A stretch of 21,108 nt of DNA, taken from contig JBATQE010000025.1 in the NCBI GenBank assembly GCA_049291875.1, positions 1-21,108 of the forward strand, read 5' to 3'. Under the pieces are notes generated by a model. The model did not search any database, was not told the DNA's origin, and was given only the letters and a program-made list of their open reading frames with translations. The DNA comes from CTSOIL-112 sp049291875 (GTDB lineage Bacteria; Pseudomonadota; Gammaproteobacteria; Burkholderiales; Burkholderiaceae). Both the position numbers and the translations under genes were made by a program. Shown piece by piece: positions 6,867 to 15,066 of this stretch (positions are counted from its first letter, which is position 1; every line of letters starts with the position of its first letter).

Positions 6867-7187
6867 TTAGGCTTTGGTTTCGTCAACGAGCTTTTGTAAC
6901 TCACCCGACTCAAACATTTCAGACATGATGTCCGAGCCGCCGATGAATTCGCCTTTGATGTACAGCTGCGGAACCGTTGGCCATTGTGAAAATTCTTTGA
7001 TGCCTTGGCGGATGCTGTCGTCTTCCAAAACATTCACGGTGGCGACATTGCTGGCGCCGCAGGCTTTGAGCAATTGAATCGCTTTACCGGAAAAGCCGCA
7101 TTGCGGGAACTGCGCCGTGCCTTTCATGAACAAAACGATGGGATAGTCGGTAACGGTTTTTTGGATGAAGTCATGTACGGTATTCAT
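6867..7187 (-). CDS. grxD: Monothiol glutaredoxin, Grx4/GrxD type
   Basis: A 106-residue cytoplasmic CGFS glutaredoxin that binds a glutathione-ligated [2Fe-2S] cluster and serves in iron-sulfur cluster delivery and sensing. The active-site CGFS is at 30-33, preceded by VLFMKGTAQFPQ, the family lead-in. WPTVPQLYIKGEFIGGSDI (69-87) holds the cis-Pro TVP and the glutathione-binding GGSD. AAGGA lies 6-7 bases before ATG 7187. It is the first gene of a minus-strand cluster with ubiX and a methyltransferase and is divergent from gltB, whose product needs iron-sulfur clusters. The divergent arrangement is visible; a regulatory link is only a guess. Confidence 0.96.
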   Translation of the reverse strand: MNTVHDFIQKTVTDYPIVLFMKGTAQFPQCGFSGKAIQLLKACGASNVATVNVLEDDSIRQGIKEFSQWPTVPQLYIKGEFIGGSDIMSEMFESGELQKLVDETKA

Positions 7188-7246
7188 GAGGCGTCCTTGT
7201 GCGAATGCGCTGTGGCGCGGGTTAAAGTATATGAATCTTGCCGCGT

Positions 7247-7252
7247 ATTATA
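7247..7252 (-). promoter_or_regulatory. Candidate promoter -10 for grxD-ubiX-methyltransferase
   Basis: A perfect minus-strand TATAAT lies about 60 bases upstream of the grxD start, inside a palindrome (GCGTAT-T-ATACGC). The best -35 at 17-bp spacing is poor (GCAACA). Confidence 0.5.
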
Positions 7253-7481
7253 CGCCAAAGCGTCGTTTGTGTTGCTATCCAAAAGGTGGAGGAAAACGGG
7301 TGCAGTGTAGGCTCCGGTTTGCCACGTCCGAATCTGGCACGGATGTTTTCTGCTCGGAAAGTGGCTGAAAAACGACTGAAAAATAAACCGTTGTAAATAA
7401 AAGTATTTAATATGTCCCTAATTTTTTAAATCCATTTTCACATTGATATTTATTAAAAATACTGACCCCATTTAATAATCA

Positions 7482-7510
7482 TTGCCAGCCCAGATAAACA
7501 CAGTTATAGT
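7482..7510 (+). promoter_or_regulatory. Sigma-70 promoter of gltBD
   Basis: TTGCCA (7482-7487) and TATAGT (7505-7510) are separated by exactly 17 bp; both match the consensus at five of six positions. Transcription would begin near 7517, leaving a leader of about 100 bases before gltB. Confidence 0.7.
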
Positions 7511-7582
7511 CTATGTCCGAATAAATACAGCACATTGGCGAATGCATCCATGGTGATGCTTCGCTGCATGATTGACCAACCA

Positions 7583-7612
7583 CCGTGCGACGCGATACGT
7601 CGGCATACGGAG
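7583..7612 (+). promoter_or_regulatory. Leader hairpin overlapping the gltB ribosome binding site
   Basis: CGACG (7588-7592) pairs with CGTCG (7598-7602) around a 5-base loop. Outside it CCGT (7583-7586) pairs with ACGG (7607-7610), with an asymmetric bulge. ACGG includes the first two bases of the GGAG Shine-Dalgarno (7609-7612), so folding would partly hide it. The hairpin is visible; a regulatory effect is inferred. Confidence 0.4.
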
Positions 7613-7618
7613 AATATG

Positions 7619-10600
7619 ATGACCGAACATACCATGATTTTTCAATCCAAAGCGGCGGCGCTTAGTCAGGCCGTGAGCCAGTCGAACCTGAGTGAATTCG
7701 CCCAGCAGACCGCTCTGCGTGAACAGGCACACCAAGACGGCCTGTACCGCAAAGAGTCTGAACACGACGCCTGCGGTGTGGGTTTCGTTGCGCATATCAA
7801 AGGGGAGCGCAGCCACAACATCGTATCGCAAGGTTTACAGATTTTGATTAACCTGGATCATCGTGGCGCGGTGGGCGCAGACCCGTTGATGGGCGATGGC
7901 GCGGGTATTTTGTTGCAAATTCCCGACACGCTGTACCGCGAAGAGATGGCCAAGCAAGGCGTGATCCTGCCGCCGGCGGGCGAATATGGCGTGGGCATGA
8001 TTTTCTTGCCCAAAGAAAACGCCTCGCGCTTGGCCTGTGAACAGGAATTGGAGCGCACCGTGCGCGCCGAGGGGCAGGTCGTGCTCGGTTGGCGCGATGT
8101 ACCGGTGAACAAGGATATGCCGATGTCGCCGGTGGTGCGTGAAACCGAGCCGGTGATTCGCCAGATTTTCATTGGTCGTGGTCAAGACATCATGGTGACC
8201 GACGCGCTGGAGCGCAAACTGTATGTGATCCGCAAAACCGCGTCGCACCGTATTCAAAAATTGAACCTGAAATACGGTAAAGAATACTTCGTGCCGTCCA
8301 TGAGTGCGCGCACTGTGGTGTACAAAGGCTTGTTGCTGTGCGACCAAGTGGGTGAATACTTTGCCGATCTGCGCGACGAGCGCACCGTATCGGCGATTGC
8401 GCTGGTGCATCAGCGCTTCTCGACCAACACCTTCCCCGCGTGGGAATTGGCGCACCCGTATCGCTTCATTGCGCATAACGGCGAGATCAATACCGTTAAA
8501 GGCAATGTCAACTGGATTCGTGCGCGTCAAAAGGCGATCACGTCCGCCGTATTGGGTGACGATTTGCACAAACTCTGGCCGCTGATTTATCCGGGACAGT
8601 CAGACACCGCCTCGTTTGACAACTGCTTGGAATTGTTGGTGATGGCCGGCTATCCGCTGGCGCACGCGATGATGATGATGGTGCCGGAAGCGTGGGAGCA
8701 GCACGATTTGATGGATCCGACGCGCCGCGCTTTTTACGAATACCATGCCGCGCTGATGGAGCCGTGGGATGGTCCGGCCGCTTTGTGTTTCACCGACGGT
8801 CGTCAAATTGGCGCGACGCTGGATCGTAACGGTTTGCGTCCGGCGCGCTACTGTGTGACCGACGGTGATTTGGTAGTGCTGGCCTCCGAATCCGGCGTTT
8901 TGCCGATCGCCGACTCGGACATCAAACAAAAATGGCGCTTGCAGCCGGGCAAAATGCTGCTGATTGACACCGAGCAAGGCCGAATCATCTCCGACGATGA
9001 AATCAAGAGCAATCTGGCGAATGCGCGTCCGTACAAAGAGTGGAGCAAACGCCTGTCGGTCAAACTTGAGGATGTCGCCGTGCCGAGCGAAGAGCGCCCG
9101 ACGCCGAAATCCGAATTGCTCGACCGCCAGCAGGCATTTGGCTATTCGCAAGAAGACATCAAAGTCATCTTGCAAGCCATGGGGCAAAACGGTGAAGAAG
9201 CCACCGGCTCGATGGGCAATGACGCGGCATTGGCCGTGTTGTCGAACAAAAACAAATCGTTCTACAACTATTTCCGTCAGTTGTTTGCGCAGGTGACCAA
9301 TCCGCCGATTGACCCGATTCGAGAGCAAATGGTGATGTCGCTGGTCAGCTTCATCGGTCCGAAACCGAATCTGCTGGACATTAATAATACCAATCCGCCG
9401 ATGCGAATCGAAGTGGCGCAACCGGTGTTGACCTTTGAAGACATGGCGAAAATCCGCCACATCGAAAAATACACCGACGGTAAATTCAAATCCTTCCTGC
9501 TGGACATCAAATATCCGGCTGAGTGGGGCGCGGCGGGCGTGGAGGCGCAATTGGCCTCATTGTGCGCCTTGGCGGTGGATGCGGTGAAATCGGGGCACAA
9601 TATTCTCGTGTTGTCCGATCGTGGCGTGGACGCCGAACACTTAGCGATTCCGGCCTTGCTCGCGACTTCGGCGATTCACCAGCACCTCGTGGCGCAAGGC
9701 TTGCGCACCTCGACCGGCTTAGTGGTGGAAACCGCCAGCGCGCGCGAAGTGCATCATTTTGCCCTGCTCGGTGGCTTTGGCGCGGAAGCGGTACATCCGT
9801 ATCTGGCGTTCGCGACCTTGACCGACATGGTGCAAAAAGGCTTGATTAAAAACAAAAAGCCGTCCGAAGCGATTGAATATTTCATCAAAGCGGTCGGCAA
9901 AGGCTTGCAAAAAGTCATGTCAAAAATGGGTATTTCCACCTATATGTCCTACACCGGCTCGCAAATTTTCGAGGCCGTCGGCTTGAAGCAAGAACTGGTG
10001 GATAAATACTTCAAAGGCACACCGACCAATGTCGGCGGTTTGGGCTTGTTTGAGGTGGCGCAAGAAGCCGTTTCCATGCATGCCAAAGCCTTTGGTGGTA
10101 AACAAGATTTGCAAGAAAAATTGGCAACCGGCGGCGAATACGCATGGCGTAACCGCAGCGAAGAGCATATGTGGACGCCGGATGCGATTGCGAAATTGCA
10201 ACAATCCACCCGCCGCAACAACTACCAAACCTACAAAGAATACGCGCAGATCATCAACGATCAATCCAAACGCCACATGACTTTGCGCGGTTTGTTTGAG
10301 TTTAAAGTGGATCCGAGCAAAGCGATTGCGCTGGACGAAGTCGAACCGGCGACCGAGATCGTCAAACGTTTTGCCACCGGCGCGATGAGCTTGGGTTCGA
10401 TTTCGACCGAAGCGCATTCAACCTTGGCCGTGGCGATGAACCGCATCGGCGGTAAATCCAACACTGGCGAAGGCGGCGAAGACCCGCGCCGTTATCGTGA
10501 GGAAATGCGCACCGGTTCATCCGGCATTCAAGACGGCCAAACCATTGGCGACATCATTGGTAAAGACCGCGTATTGGTCGACATCCCGATGAAAGCGGGC

Positions 10601-12391
10601 GACTCGCTGCGCTCGAAAATTAAACAGGTCGCGTCGGGTCGTTTCGGTGTGACCGCCGAATACCTCGCCAGCGCCGATCAGATTCAGATCAAAATGGCGC
10701 AGGGTGCGAAACCGGGCGAAGGCGGGCAATTGCCGGGCGGTAAAGTCTCCGAATACATCGGCGCTTTGCGTCACTCCACGCCGGGTGTCGGCCTGATTTC
10801 GCCGCCGCCGCACCACGATATTTACTCGATTGAGGATTTGGCGCAGTTGATTCACGACTTGAAAAACGTCAATCCGGTCTCGTCCATTTCCGTCAAATTG
10901 GTGTCGGAAAATGGTGTCGGCACCGTCGCTGCAGGCGTGGCCAAAGCCAAAGCCGACCACATCGTGATCGCTGGTCACGACGGCGGTACGGGCGCGTCGC
11001 CGCTGTCGTCGATTAAACACGCGGGCGGCCCGTGGGAATTGGGCTTGTCCGAAACCCAGCAAACTCTGGTGTTGAACCGCTTGCGCTCACGCGTGCGCGT
11101 TCAGGTTGATGGTCAGGTGAAAACCGGTCGCGACGTGGTCATCGGTGCGCTGCTCGGTGCGGAAGAGTTCGGTTTTGCGACGGCGCCATTGGTGGTTGAG
11201 GGTTGCATCATGATGCGAAAATGTCATCTGAACACCTGTCCGGTGGGCGTGGCGACGCAAGACCCTGTGCTGCGCAAACGCTTTACCGGCCAGCCGGAAC
11301 ACGTGGTGAACTATTTCTTCTTCGTGGCCGAAGAGGTGCGCGAATTGATGGCGCAGTTGGGCGTGCGGTCATTTGAAGAATTGGTCGGTCGCAGCGACTT
11401 GATCGATATGCGTGCGGGCATCACCCACTGGAAAGCCAAAGGGCTGGACTTCTCGCGCATTTTGCACCAAGTACAAAATATCGGCGATGACACCAGCTAC
11501 CAAACCTTGACTCAAGATCACGGTCTGGACAAAGCGTTGGATCAGGAATTGATTGCGAAATCCAAAGATGCGCTGGAGCAGGGCAAAGCCGTGTCATTCA
11601 TGCAGCCGGTGCGCAATTTGAACCGTTCCATCGGTGCGATGCTCTCGGGCGAAGTGGCCAAACGCTACGGTCACGATGGTTTGCCGGACGACACCATTCA
11701 CATTCAAATGAGCGGTACGGCGGGGCAAAGTTTCGGTGCCTTCCTCGCGCGTGGCGTGACCTTTGATCTGGTCGGCGAAGGCAACGACTACGTGGGTAAA
11801 GGCATGTCGGGTGGTCGCATCATCGTCCGTCCGTCCAACGGTTTCCGTGGCAAATCGTCGGACAACATCATCGTCGGCAACACCGTGATGTACGGCGCGA
11901 TTTCCGGCCAATCATTCTTCTCGGGTGTAGCGGGCGAGCGTTTCGCCGTGCGTAACTCGGGTGCAAGTGCAGTGGTGGAAGGTACGGGCGATCACGGTTG
12001 CGAATACATGACCGGCGGCACGGTCGTGGTGCTGGGTGATACGGGTCGTAACTTCGCGGCAGGTATGAGCGGCGGCGTGGCCTATGTGTTTGATCCGAAG
12101 CGTCAGTTCAAAGCGCGTTGCAACACTTCTATGGTGCAATTGAGCACGGTGCTCAACGAAAACGATCAGAAAATCCACGATCCGGTGTTCCACTCCGTGG
12201 GTGCGGGTGCATCTGCGGCGAGCGACGAAGCGATCTTGCGCGAGCTGATCGAAGCGCACTTCAAATATACCGGCTCGGAAGTGGCGCGGGATATTTTGGA
12301 CAACTGGGATACGGTGTTGAATAAATTTGTCAAAGTCATGCCGATTGACTATCGCAAGGTGCTCGAGCAGCGCGTGCAAAGCGCCGCCTAA
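7619..12391 (+). CDS. gltB: Glutamate synthase (NADPH) large subunit
   Basis: GltB takes the amide nitrogen of glutamine to 2-oxoglutarate, giving two glutamates; ammonia passes through an internal tunnel. ATG 7619 is chosen because GGAG lies 6 bases upstream; the adjacent ATG 7616 has only 3 bases of spacing. The product has 1590 residues. EHDACGVGF places the catalytic N-terminal cysteine at residue 52 after a 51-residue propeptide, with the class II amidotransferase domain behind it. The FMN-binding synthase domain includes GHDGGTGASPLSSIKHAG. C1196, C1202 and C1207 (CIMMRKCHLNTCPVG) are the [3Fe-4S] ligands. The C-terminal GXGXG beta-helix ends the protein (MSGGRIIV, MTGGTVVVLG, MSGGVAYV). 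gltD follows after 55 bases. All key residues seen are intact. Confidence 0.98.
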   Translation: MTEHTMIFQSKAAALSQAVSQSNLSEFAQQTALREQAHQDGLYRKESEHDACGVGFVAHIKGERSHNIVSQGLQILINLDHRGAVGADPLMGDGAGILLQIPDTLYREEMAKQGVILPPAGEYGVGMIFLPKENASRLACEQELERTVRAEGQVVLGWRDVPVNKDMPMSPVVRETEPVIRQIFIGRGQDIMVTDALERKLYVIRKTASHRIQKLNLKYGKEYFVPSMSARTVVYKGLLLCDQVGEYFADLRDERTVSAIALVHQRFSTNTFPAWELAHPYRFIAHNGEINTVKGNVNWIRARQKAITSAVLGDDLHKLWPLIYPGQSDTASFDNCLELLVMAGYPLAHAMMMMVPEAWEQHDLMDPTRRAFYEYHAALMEPWDGPAALCFTDGRQIGATLDRNGLRPARYCVTDGDLVVLASESGVLPIADSDIKQKWRLQPGKMLLIDTEQGRIISDDEIKSNLANARPYKEWSKRLSVKLEDVAVPSEERPTPKSELLDRQQAFGYSQEDIKVILQAMGQNGEEATGSMGNDAALAVLSNKNKSFYNYFRQLFAQVTNPPIDPIREQMVMSLVSFIGPKPNLLDINNTNPPMRIEVAQPVLTFEDMAKIRHIEKYTDGKFKSFLLDIKYPAEWGAAGVEAQLASLCALAVDAVKSGHNILVLSDRGVDAEHLAIPALLATSAIHQHLVAQGLRTSTGLVVETASAREVHHFALLGGFGAEAVHPYLAFATLTDMVQKGLIKNKKPSEAIEYFIKAVGKGLQKVMSKMGISTYMSYTGSQIFEAVGLKQELVDKYFKGTPTNVGGLGLFEVAQEAVSMHAKAFGGKQDLQEKLATGGEYAWRNRSEEHMWTPDAIAKLQQSTRRNNYQTYKEYAQIINDQSKRHMTLRGLFEFKVDPSKAIALDEVEPATEIVKRFATGAMSLGSISTEAHSTLAVAMNRIGGKSNTGEGGEDPRRYREEMRTGSSGIQDGQTIGDIIGKDRVLVDIPMKAGDSLRSKIKQVASGRFGVTAEYLASADQIQIKMAQGAKPGEGGQLPGGKVSEYIGALRHSTPGVGLISPPPHHDIYSIEDLAQLIHDLKNVNPVSSISVKLVSENGVGTVAAGVAKAKADHIVIAGHDGGTGASPLSSIKHAGGPWELGLSETQQTLVLNRLRSRVRVQVDGQVKTGRDVVIGALLGAEEFGFATAPLVVEGCIMMRKCHLNTCPVGVATQDPVLRKRFTGQPEHVVNYFFFVAEEVRELMAQLGVRSFEELVGRSDLIDMRAGITHWKAKGLDFSRILHQVQNIGDDTSYQTLTQDHGLDKALDQELIAKSKDALEQGKAVSFMQPVRNLNRSIGAMLSGEVAKRYGHDGLPDDTIHIQMSGTAGQSFGAFLARGVTFDLVGEGNDYVGKGMSGGRIIVRPSNGFRGKSSDNIIVGNTVMYGAISGQSFFSGVAGERFAVRNSGASAVVEGTGDHGCEYMTGGTVVVLGDTGRNFAAGMSGGVAYVFDPKRQFKARCNTSMVQLSTVLNENDQKIHDPVFHSVGAGASAASDEAILRELIEAHFKYTGSEVARDILDNWDTVLNKFVKVMPIDYRKVLEQRVQSAA

Positions 12392-12446
12392 GCCACCCGA
12401 ATGCAGACATGATGCAGATATGACAACGACAGATTAAGGAAAAATC

Positions 12447-13916
12447 ATGGGAAAAATTACTGGATTTTTAGAGCAAGAACGCCTCAGCCAAACCTACGAT
12501 GCGCCTGAGAGCCGCGTCAAACACTACAAAGAATTCGTGCATGTGTTGAGCGACGAAAATGCGGGTAAGCAAGGCTCACGTTGTATGGACTGCGGCATTC
12601 CGTTTTGTCACAACGGCTGCCCGGTGAACAACATCATTCCGGACTTCAATGATCTGGTGTACAAGCAAGACTGGGAAAACGCAATCAAAGTATTGTCGCT
12701 GACCAACAACTTCCCCGAATTTACGGGGCGCATTTGCCCGGCACCGTGTGAAGCGGCGTGTACGCTGAACATCAATGGCGATGCGGTCGGCATCAAATCC
12801 ATTGAGCAAGCGATCATTGAAAAAGCCTATGCGAACGACTGGGTGCAGCCGCGCATTCCGGCGGTGAAAACCGGCAAAAAAGTCGCCGTGGTTGGCTCCG
12901 GCCCTGCGGGCTTGGCGGCGGCGCAGCAGTTGGCGCGTGCGGGTCACGACGTGACCTTGTTTGAGAAAAATTCGCGCATCGGTGGTTTGCTGCGTTACGG
13001 TATTCCCGATTTCAAACTCGAAAAACACATCATCGACCGCCGCATGGCGCAGATGGCGGCGGAAGGCGTCACGTTCAAAACCAACACCACCGTGGGCAGC
13101 AAAGAATTCGTCAAAGGCGTAGCCAACACGTCGCAAGCATTCATTTCGCCGGAAGAATTGAAAGAACAATTCGACGCAGTAATGCTTTCCATCGGCTCGG
13201 AAACGCCGCGTGATTTGCCGGTGCCAGGGCGTGAGCTCAAAGGCGTGTACTTCGCACTCGAATGGCTGATCGCGCAGAACCACGAAGTGGCGGGTGACGG
13301 CGCGAATCCGATCAATGCCAAAGGCAAACACGTCGTCGTCATCGGCGGCGGTGATACCGGCGCGGACTGTGTGGGTACGGCCAATCGCCACGGCGCGGCC
13401 AGCGTGACGCAGATCGAAGTGATGCCAAAACCAGCGGAAGTCGAGGACAAAACCGCAACCAGCGTCTGGCCGTACTGGCCGATCAAATTGCGCACCTCCA
13501 CCAGTCATGATGAAGGCTGTAACCGTGATTGGGCGATTGGCACACAATCCTTTGCGGGTGCGAATGGTCAAGTGGAAAAATTGAACGCCGTGCGTGTGGA
13601 ATTTAAAGACGGCAAAATGGCCGAAGTCGCCGGTAGCGAGTTTGAAATCAAAGCCGACCTCGTGTTGTTGGCAATGGGTTTCGTGCATCCAATGCAATCG
13701 GTGTTGGACGCATTTGGCATTGACAAAGACGCGCGTAACAACGCCGCTGCCCCAACCGACGGCGAGAAGGCCTACGCGACCAATGTCGATGGCGTATTCG
13801 TCGCCGGTGATGTGCGTCGCGGTCAGTCGCTCGTGGTGTGGGCGATTCGCGAAGGCCGTCAAGCCGCGCGTGAAGTCGATATGTACTTGATGGGCGCGAG
13901 TAATTTGGCGCGCTAA
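12447..13916 (+). CDS. gltD: Glutamate synthase (NADPH) small subunit
   Basis: GltD oxidises NADPH on FAD and passes electrons through two [4Fe-4S] clusters to the FMN of GltB. The product has 489 residues, a normal length. N-terminal cluster cysteines are C46, C49, C54 and C58 (CMDCGIPFCHNGC) and C97, C101 and C105 (CPAPCEAAC). The FAD dinucleotide fold is VAVVGSGPAGLAAA (146-159), and the NADPH fold is VVVIGGGDTGADC (296-308). Near the C-terminus GVFVAGDVRRGQSLVVWAI is the second FAD contact. AAGGA (12436-12440) stands 6 bases before the ATG. It is cotranscribed with gltB. The long open frame on the opposite strand is a codon-bias shadow. Confidence 0.98.
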   Translation: MGKITGFLEQERLSQTYDAPESRVKHYKEFVHVLSDENAGKQGSRCMDCGIPFCHNGCPVNNIIPDFNDLVYKQDWENAIKVLSLTNNFPEFTGRICPAPCEAACTLNINGDAVGIKSIEQAIIEKAYANDWVQPRIPAVKTGKKVAVVGSGPAGLAAAQQLARAGHDVTLFEKNSRIGGLLRYGIPDFKLEKHIIDRRMAQMAAEGVTFKTNTTVGSKEFVKGVANTSQAFISPEELKEQFDAVMLSIGSETPRDLPVPGRELKGVYFALEWLIAQNHEVAGDGANPINAKGKHVVVIGGGDTGADCVGTANRHGAASVTQIEVMPKPAEVEDKTATSVWPYWPIKLRTSTSHDEGCNRDWAIGTQSFAGANGQVEKLNAVRVEFKDGKMAEVAGSEFEIKADLVLLAMGFVHPMQSVLDAFGIDKDARNNAAAPTDGEKAYATNVDGVFVAGDVRRGQSLVVWAIREGRQAAREVDMYLMGASNLAR

Positions 13917-13942
13917 GAGGTCTTAGACAGAATAACGCAGTT

Positions 13943-14095
13943 TTTTCACCACATTTGCGGTGAAAACCCCTTGCAAATACGGGCGCAGTAAGCTTTCTGT
14001 AAAAGAAAGCGCGTAGTCTGTGAGGTGTAGAGCGAAAAGTGCTCTGAACTGTTGCTTTGTGTGATTTGGGTCGCCTTCGGGCGGCCTCTTTTTTT
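13943..14095 (+). ncRNA. Candidate structured RNA or long 3' UTR after gltD
   Basis: Three stems precede a terminator. TTTTCACC (13943-13950) pairs with GGTGAAAA (13959-13966). GCTTTCT (13992-13998) pairs with AGAAAGC (14004-14010), extended across an internal loop by CGC (13984-13986) and GCG (14011-14013). AGAGC (14029-14033) pairs with GCTCT (14041-14045). The density of perfect stems suggests a folded RNA, either processed from the gltBD message or transcribed independently. I match it to no known family and see no clear promoter of its own. Confidence 0.35.
14069..14095 (+). terminator. Intrinsic terminator after gltBD
   Basis: GGTCGCC (14069-14075) and GGCGGCC (14080-14086) form a 7-bp stem closed by a stable TTCG tetraloop, followed by TCTTTTTTT. 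This is a textbook Rho-independent terminator. Confidence 0.9.
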
Positions 14096-14117
14096 GCCCA
14101 AAATAATGTGTTGAGTC

Positions 14118-14171
14118 ATTGCGGGCTTGCCCCGCAATCTTCTGGCGAGGGGAGGCCGTATCCAGTACGGC
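14118..14171. repeat. REP-like pair of palindromes
   Basis: ATTGCGGG (14118-14125) and CCCGCAAT (14131-14138) make a perfect 8-bp stem with a CTTGC loop, very like dispersed REP elements in many proteobacteria. GCCGTA (14155-14160) and TACGGC (14166-14171) make a second perfect stem with a 5-base loop. Repetition in the genome cannot be seen from this window. Confidence 0.5.
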
Positions 14172-14351
14172 ATGCTCCGCTATGTTGAAGGGAATGCGTA
14201 TAAATAATTTGATCCGGTGTCAACCTATCGGCACGAACTGAGTTATACTGCTCCGCGTAGTGGAAAGTGGTGACAACAAAGGCTTTGCGTTCATGAAGCC
14301 ATGCTCGCCACCGAGTTTTTATGTGAATATCATTAAGTAAGGAGTCGCGAA

Positions 14352-14978
14352 ATGCGTTCATTATTATCAGCAGTGATTGTTGCCGCCACGATGTTGTTGT
14401 CCGGCTGTGGGTATAACACCATGCAGGCGCAGGACGAGGCCATCAAAGCCAAGTGGTCGGAAGTTGTTAACCAGTACCAACGCCGTGCGGAATTGATTCC
14501 AAACATCGTGAAAACCGCCGAAGCGGAAGCGAACTTTGAAAAAGGCGTGTTGACCGAAGTCACCCAAGCGCGCGCATCGGTTGCGGGTATGAAAGTGACG
14601 CCGGAATTGATTAACGATCCGGTGGCGTTTAAAAAATTCATCGACGCGCAAAACCAATTGCAAGGCGCTTTGTCACGCCTGTTGGTTGTGTCGGAAAACT
14701 ACCCGAACATCAAAGCCAACCAAGCGTTCCAAGAAGTGCGCGCCCAATTGGAAGGTACTGAAAACCGCATCGCCGTCGCACGTAAAAATTACATCGACAG
14801 CGTGCAGCAGTACAACACCACCTTGCGTACGTTCCCGAACAATATGACTGCAAAGGTGTTCGGTTACACGCCAAAAGCCAACTATACCGTGGCGAATGAA
14901 GCGGAAATCAGCACGGCGCCAAAAGTGGAATTCAATGTGGGCGGTTCTTCCGGTGCAGCCCCTGCACCGAAACAATAA
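14352..14978 (+). CDS. lemA: LemA family lipoprotein
   Basis: A 208-residue LemA protein. TAAGGAG (14338-14344) lies 7 bases before the ATG. The signal sequence ends in a lipobox, LLSGC, with lipidated Cys19 followed by Gly rather than Asp, so the outer membrane is the likely place. The body is helical: NQYQRRAELIPNIVKTAEAEA is the family hallmark (central RRxxLIPNIV motif), followed by ARASV and LSRLLVVSENYPNIKAN, then FxxxRAQLEGTENRIAVARKxYI. The C-terminal tail is Gly/Ala/Pro-rich. LemA's molecular role is poorly defined; its repeated neighbourhood with TPM-domain proteins, as here, suggests a joint envelope function, possibly quality control or stress. It probably starts the operon with the two TPM genes, 88 bases away. 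Confidence 0.95.
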   Translation: MRSLLSAVIVAATMLLSGCGYNTMQAQDEAIKAKWSEVVNQYQRRAELIPNIVKTAEAEANFEKGVLTEVTQARASVAGMKVTPELINDPVAFKKFIDAQNQLQGALSRLLVVSENYPNIKANQAFQEVRAQLEGTENRIAVARKNYIDSVQQYNTTLRTFPNNMTAKVFGYTPKANYTVANEAEISTAPKVEFNVGGSSGAAPAPKQ

Positions 14979-14998
14979 TCAGCTCTCATATTCGCTCA

Positions 14999-15039
14999 GA
15001 GCGCATCCGTCTGACCCACGGGTCAAAACCGATGCGCTC
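14999..15039 (+). promoter_or_regulatory. Nested inverted repeat between lemA and the TPM gene
   Basis: GAGCGCATC (14999-15007) is perfectly complementary to GATGCGCTC (15031-15039). Inside, TGACC and GGTCA close a second small stem around CACG. There is no T-run, so it is not a standard terminator; RNA processing, transcript stabilisation for lemA or a protein site are possible. Confidence 0.5.
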
Positions 15040-15066
15040 ATGAGTCGATAGGAGCGCTGGATTTTC

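Larger units (their letters stand above)
7188..7618. other. Intergenic region between divergent grxD and gltB
   Basis: These 431 bp hold no convincing gene. The left part contains a palindromic minus-strand -10. The middle (about 7375-7480) is strongly AT-rich, with AGTATTT at 7402-7408 facing AAATACT at 7457-7463. The right part holds the gltB promoter and a leader of roughly 100 bases. An in-frame extension of gltB back to a TTG at 7535 lies within the leader and is probably not translated. Confidence 0.7.
13917..14351. other. Intergenic region gltD-lemA
   Basis: No coding sequence is supported in these 435 bp. The first 180 bases carry three hairpins and an intrinsic terminator. Next come two adjacent palindromes resembling REP elements. 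The last 180 bases lead into lemA; TATACT at 14244-14249 is a possible -10 but has no good -35. Confidence 0.7.

Noticed and set aside
7542..7556. Short leader peptide (ATG-CAT-CCA-TGG-TGA) before gltB
   Set aside because: Only four codons, no ribosome binding site and no codon run tied to glutamate or glutamine; likely chance.
7535..7618. N-terminal extension of gltB from TTG 7535
   Set aside because: No ribosome binding site, starts within the leader shortly after the predicted transcript start, and would make an 79-residue propeptide; ATG 7619 has GGAG at good spacing.
8600..9550. Minus-strand open frame of 316 codons opposite gltB, with several smaller ones
   Set aside because: Same antisense shadow pattern; gltB is intact and conserved over this stretch.
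12576..13862. Minus-strand open frame of 428 codons opposite gltD
   Set aside because: It is fully antisense to gltD, rich in His, Arg and Phe, with no domain or start signal; codon bias of gltD explains it.
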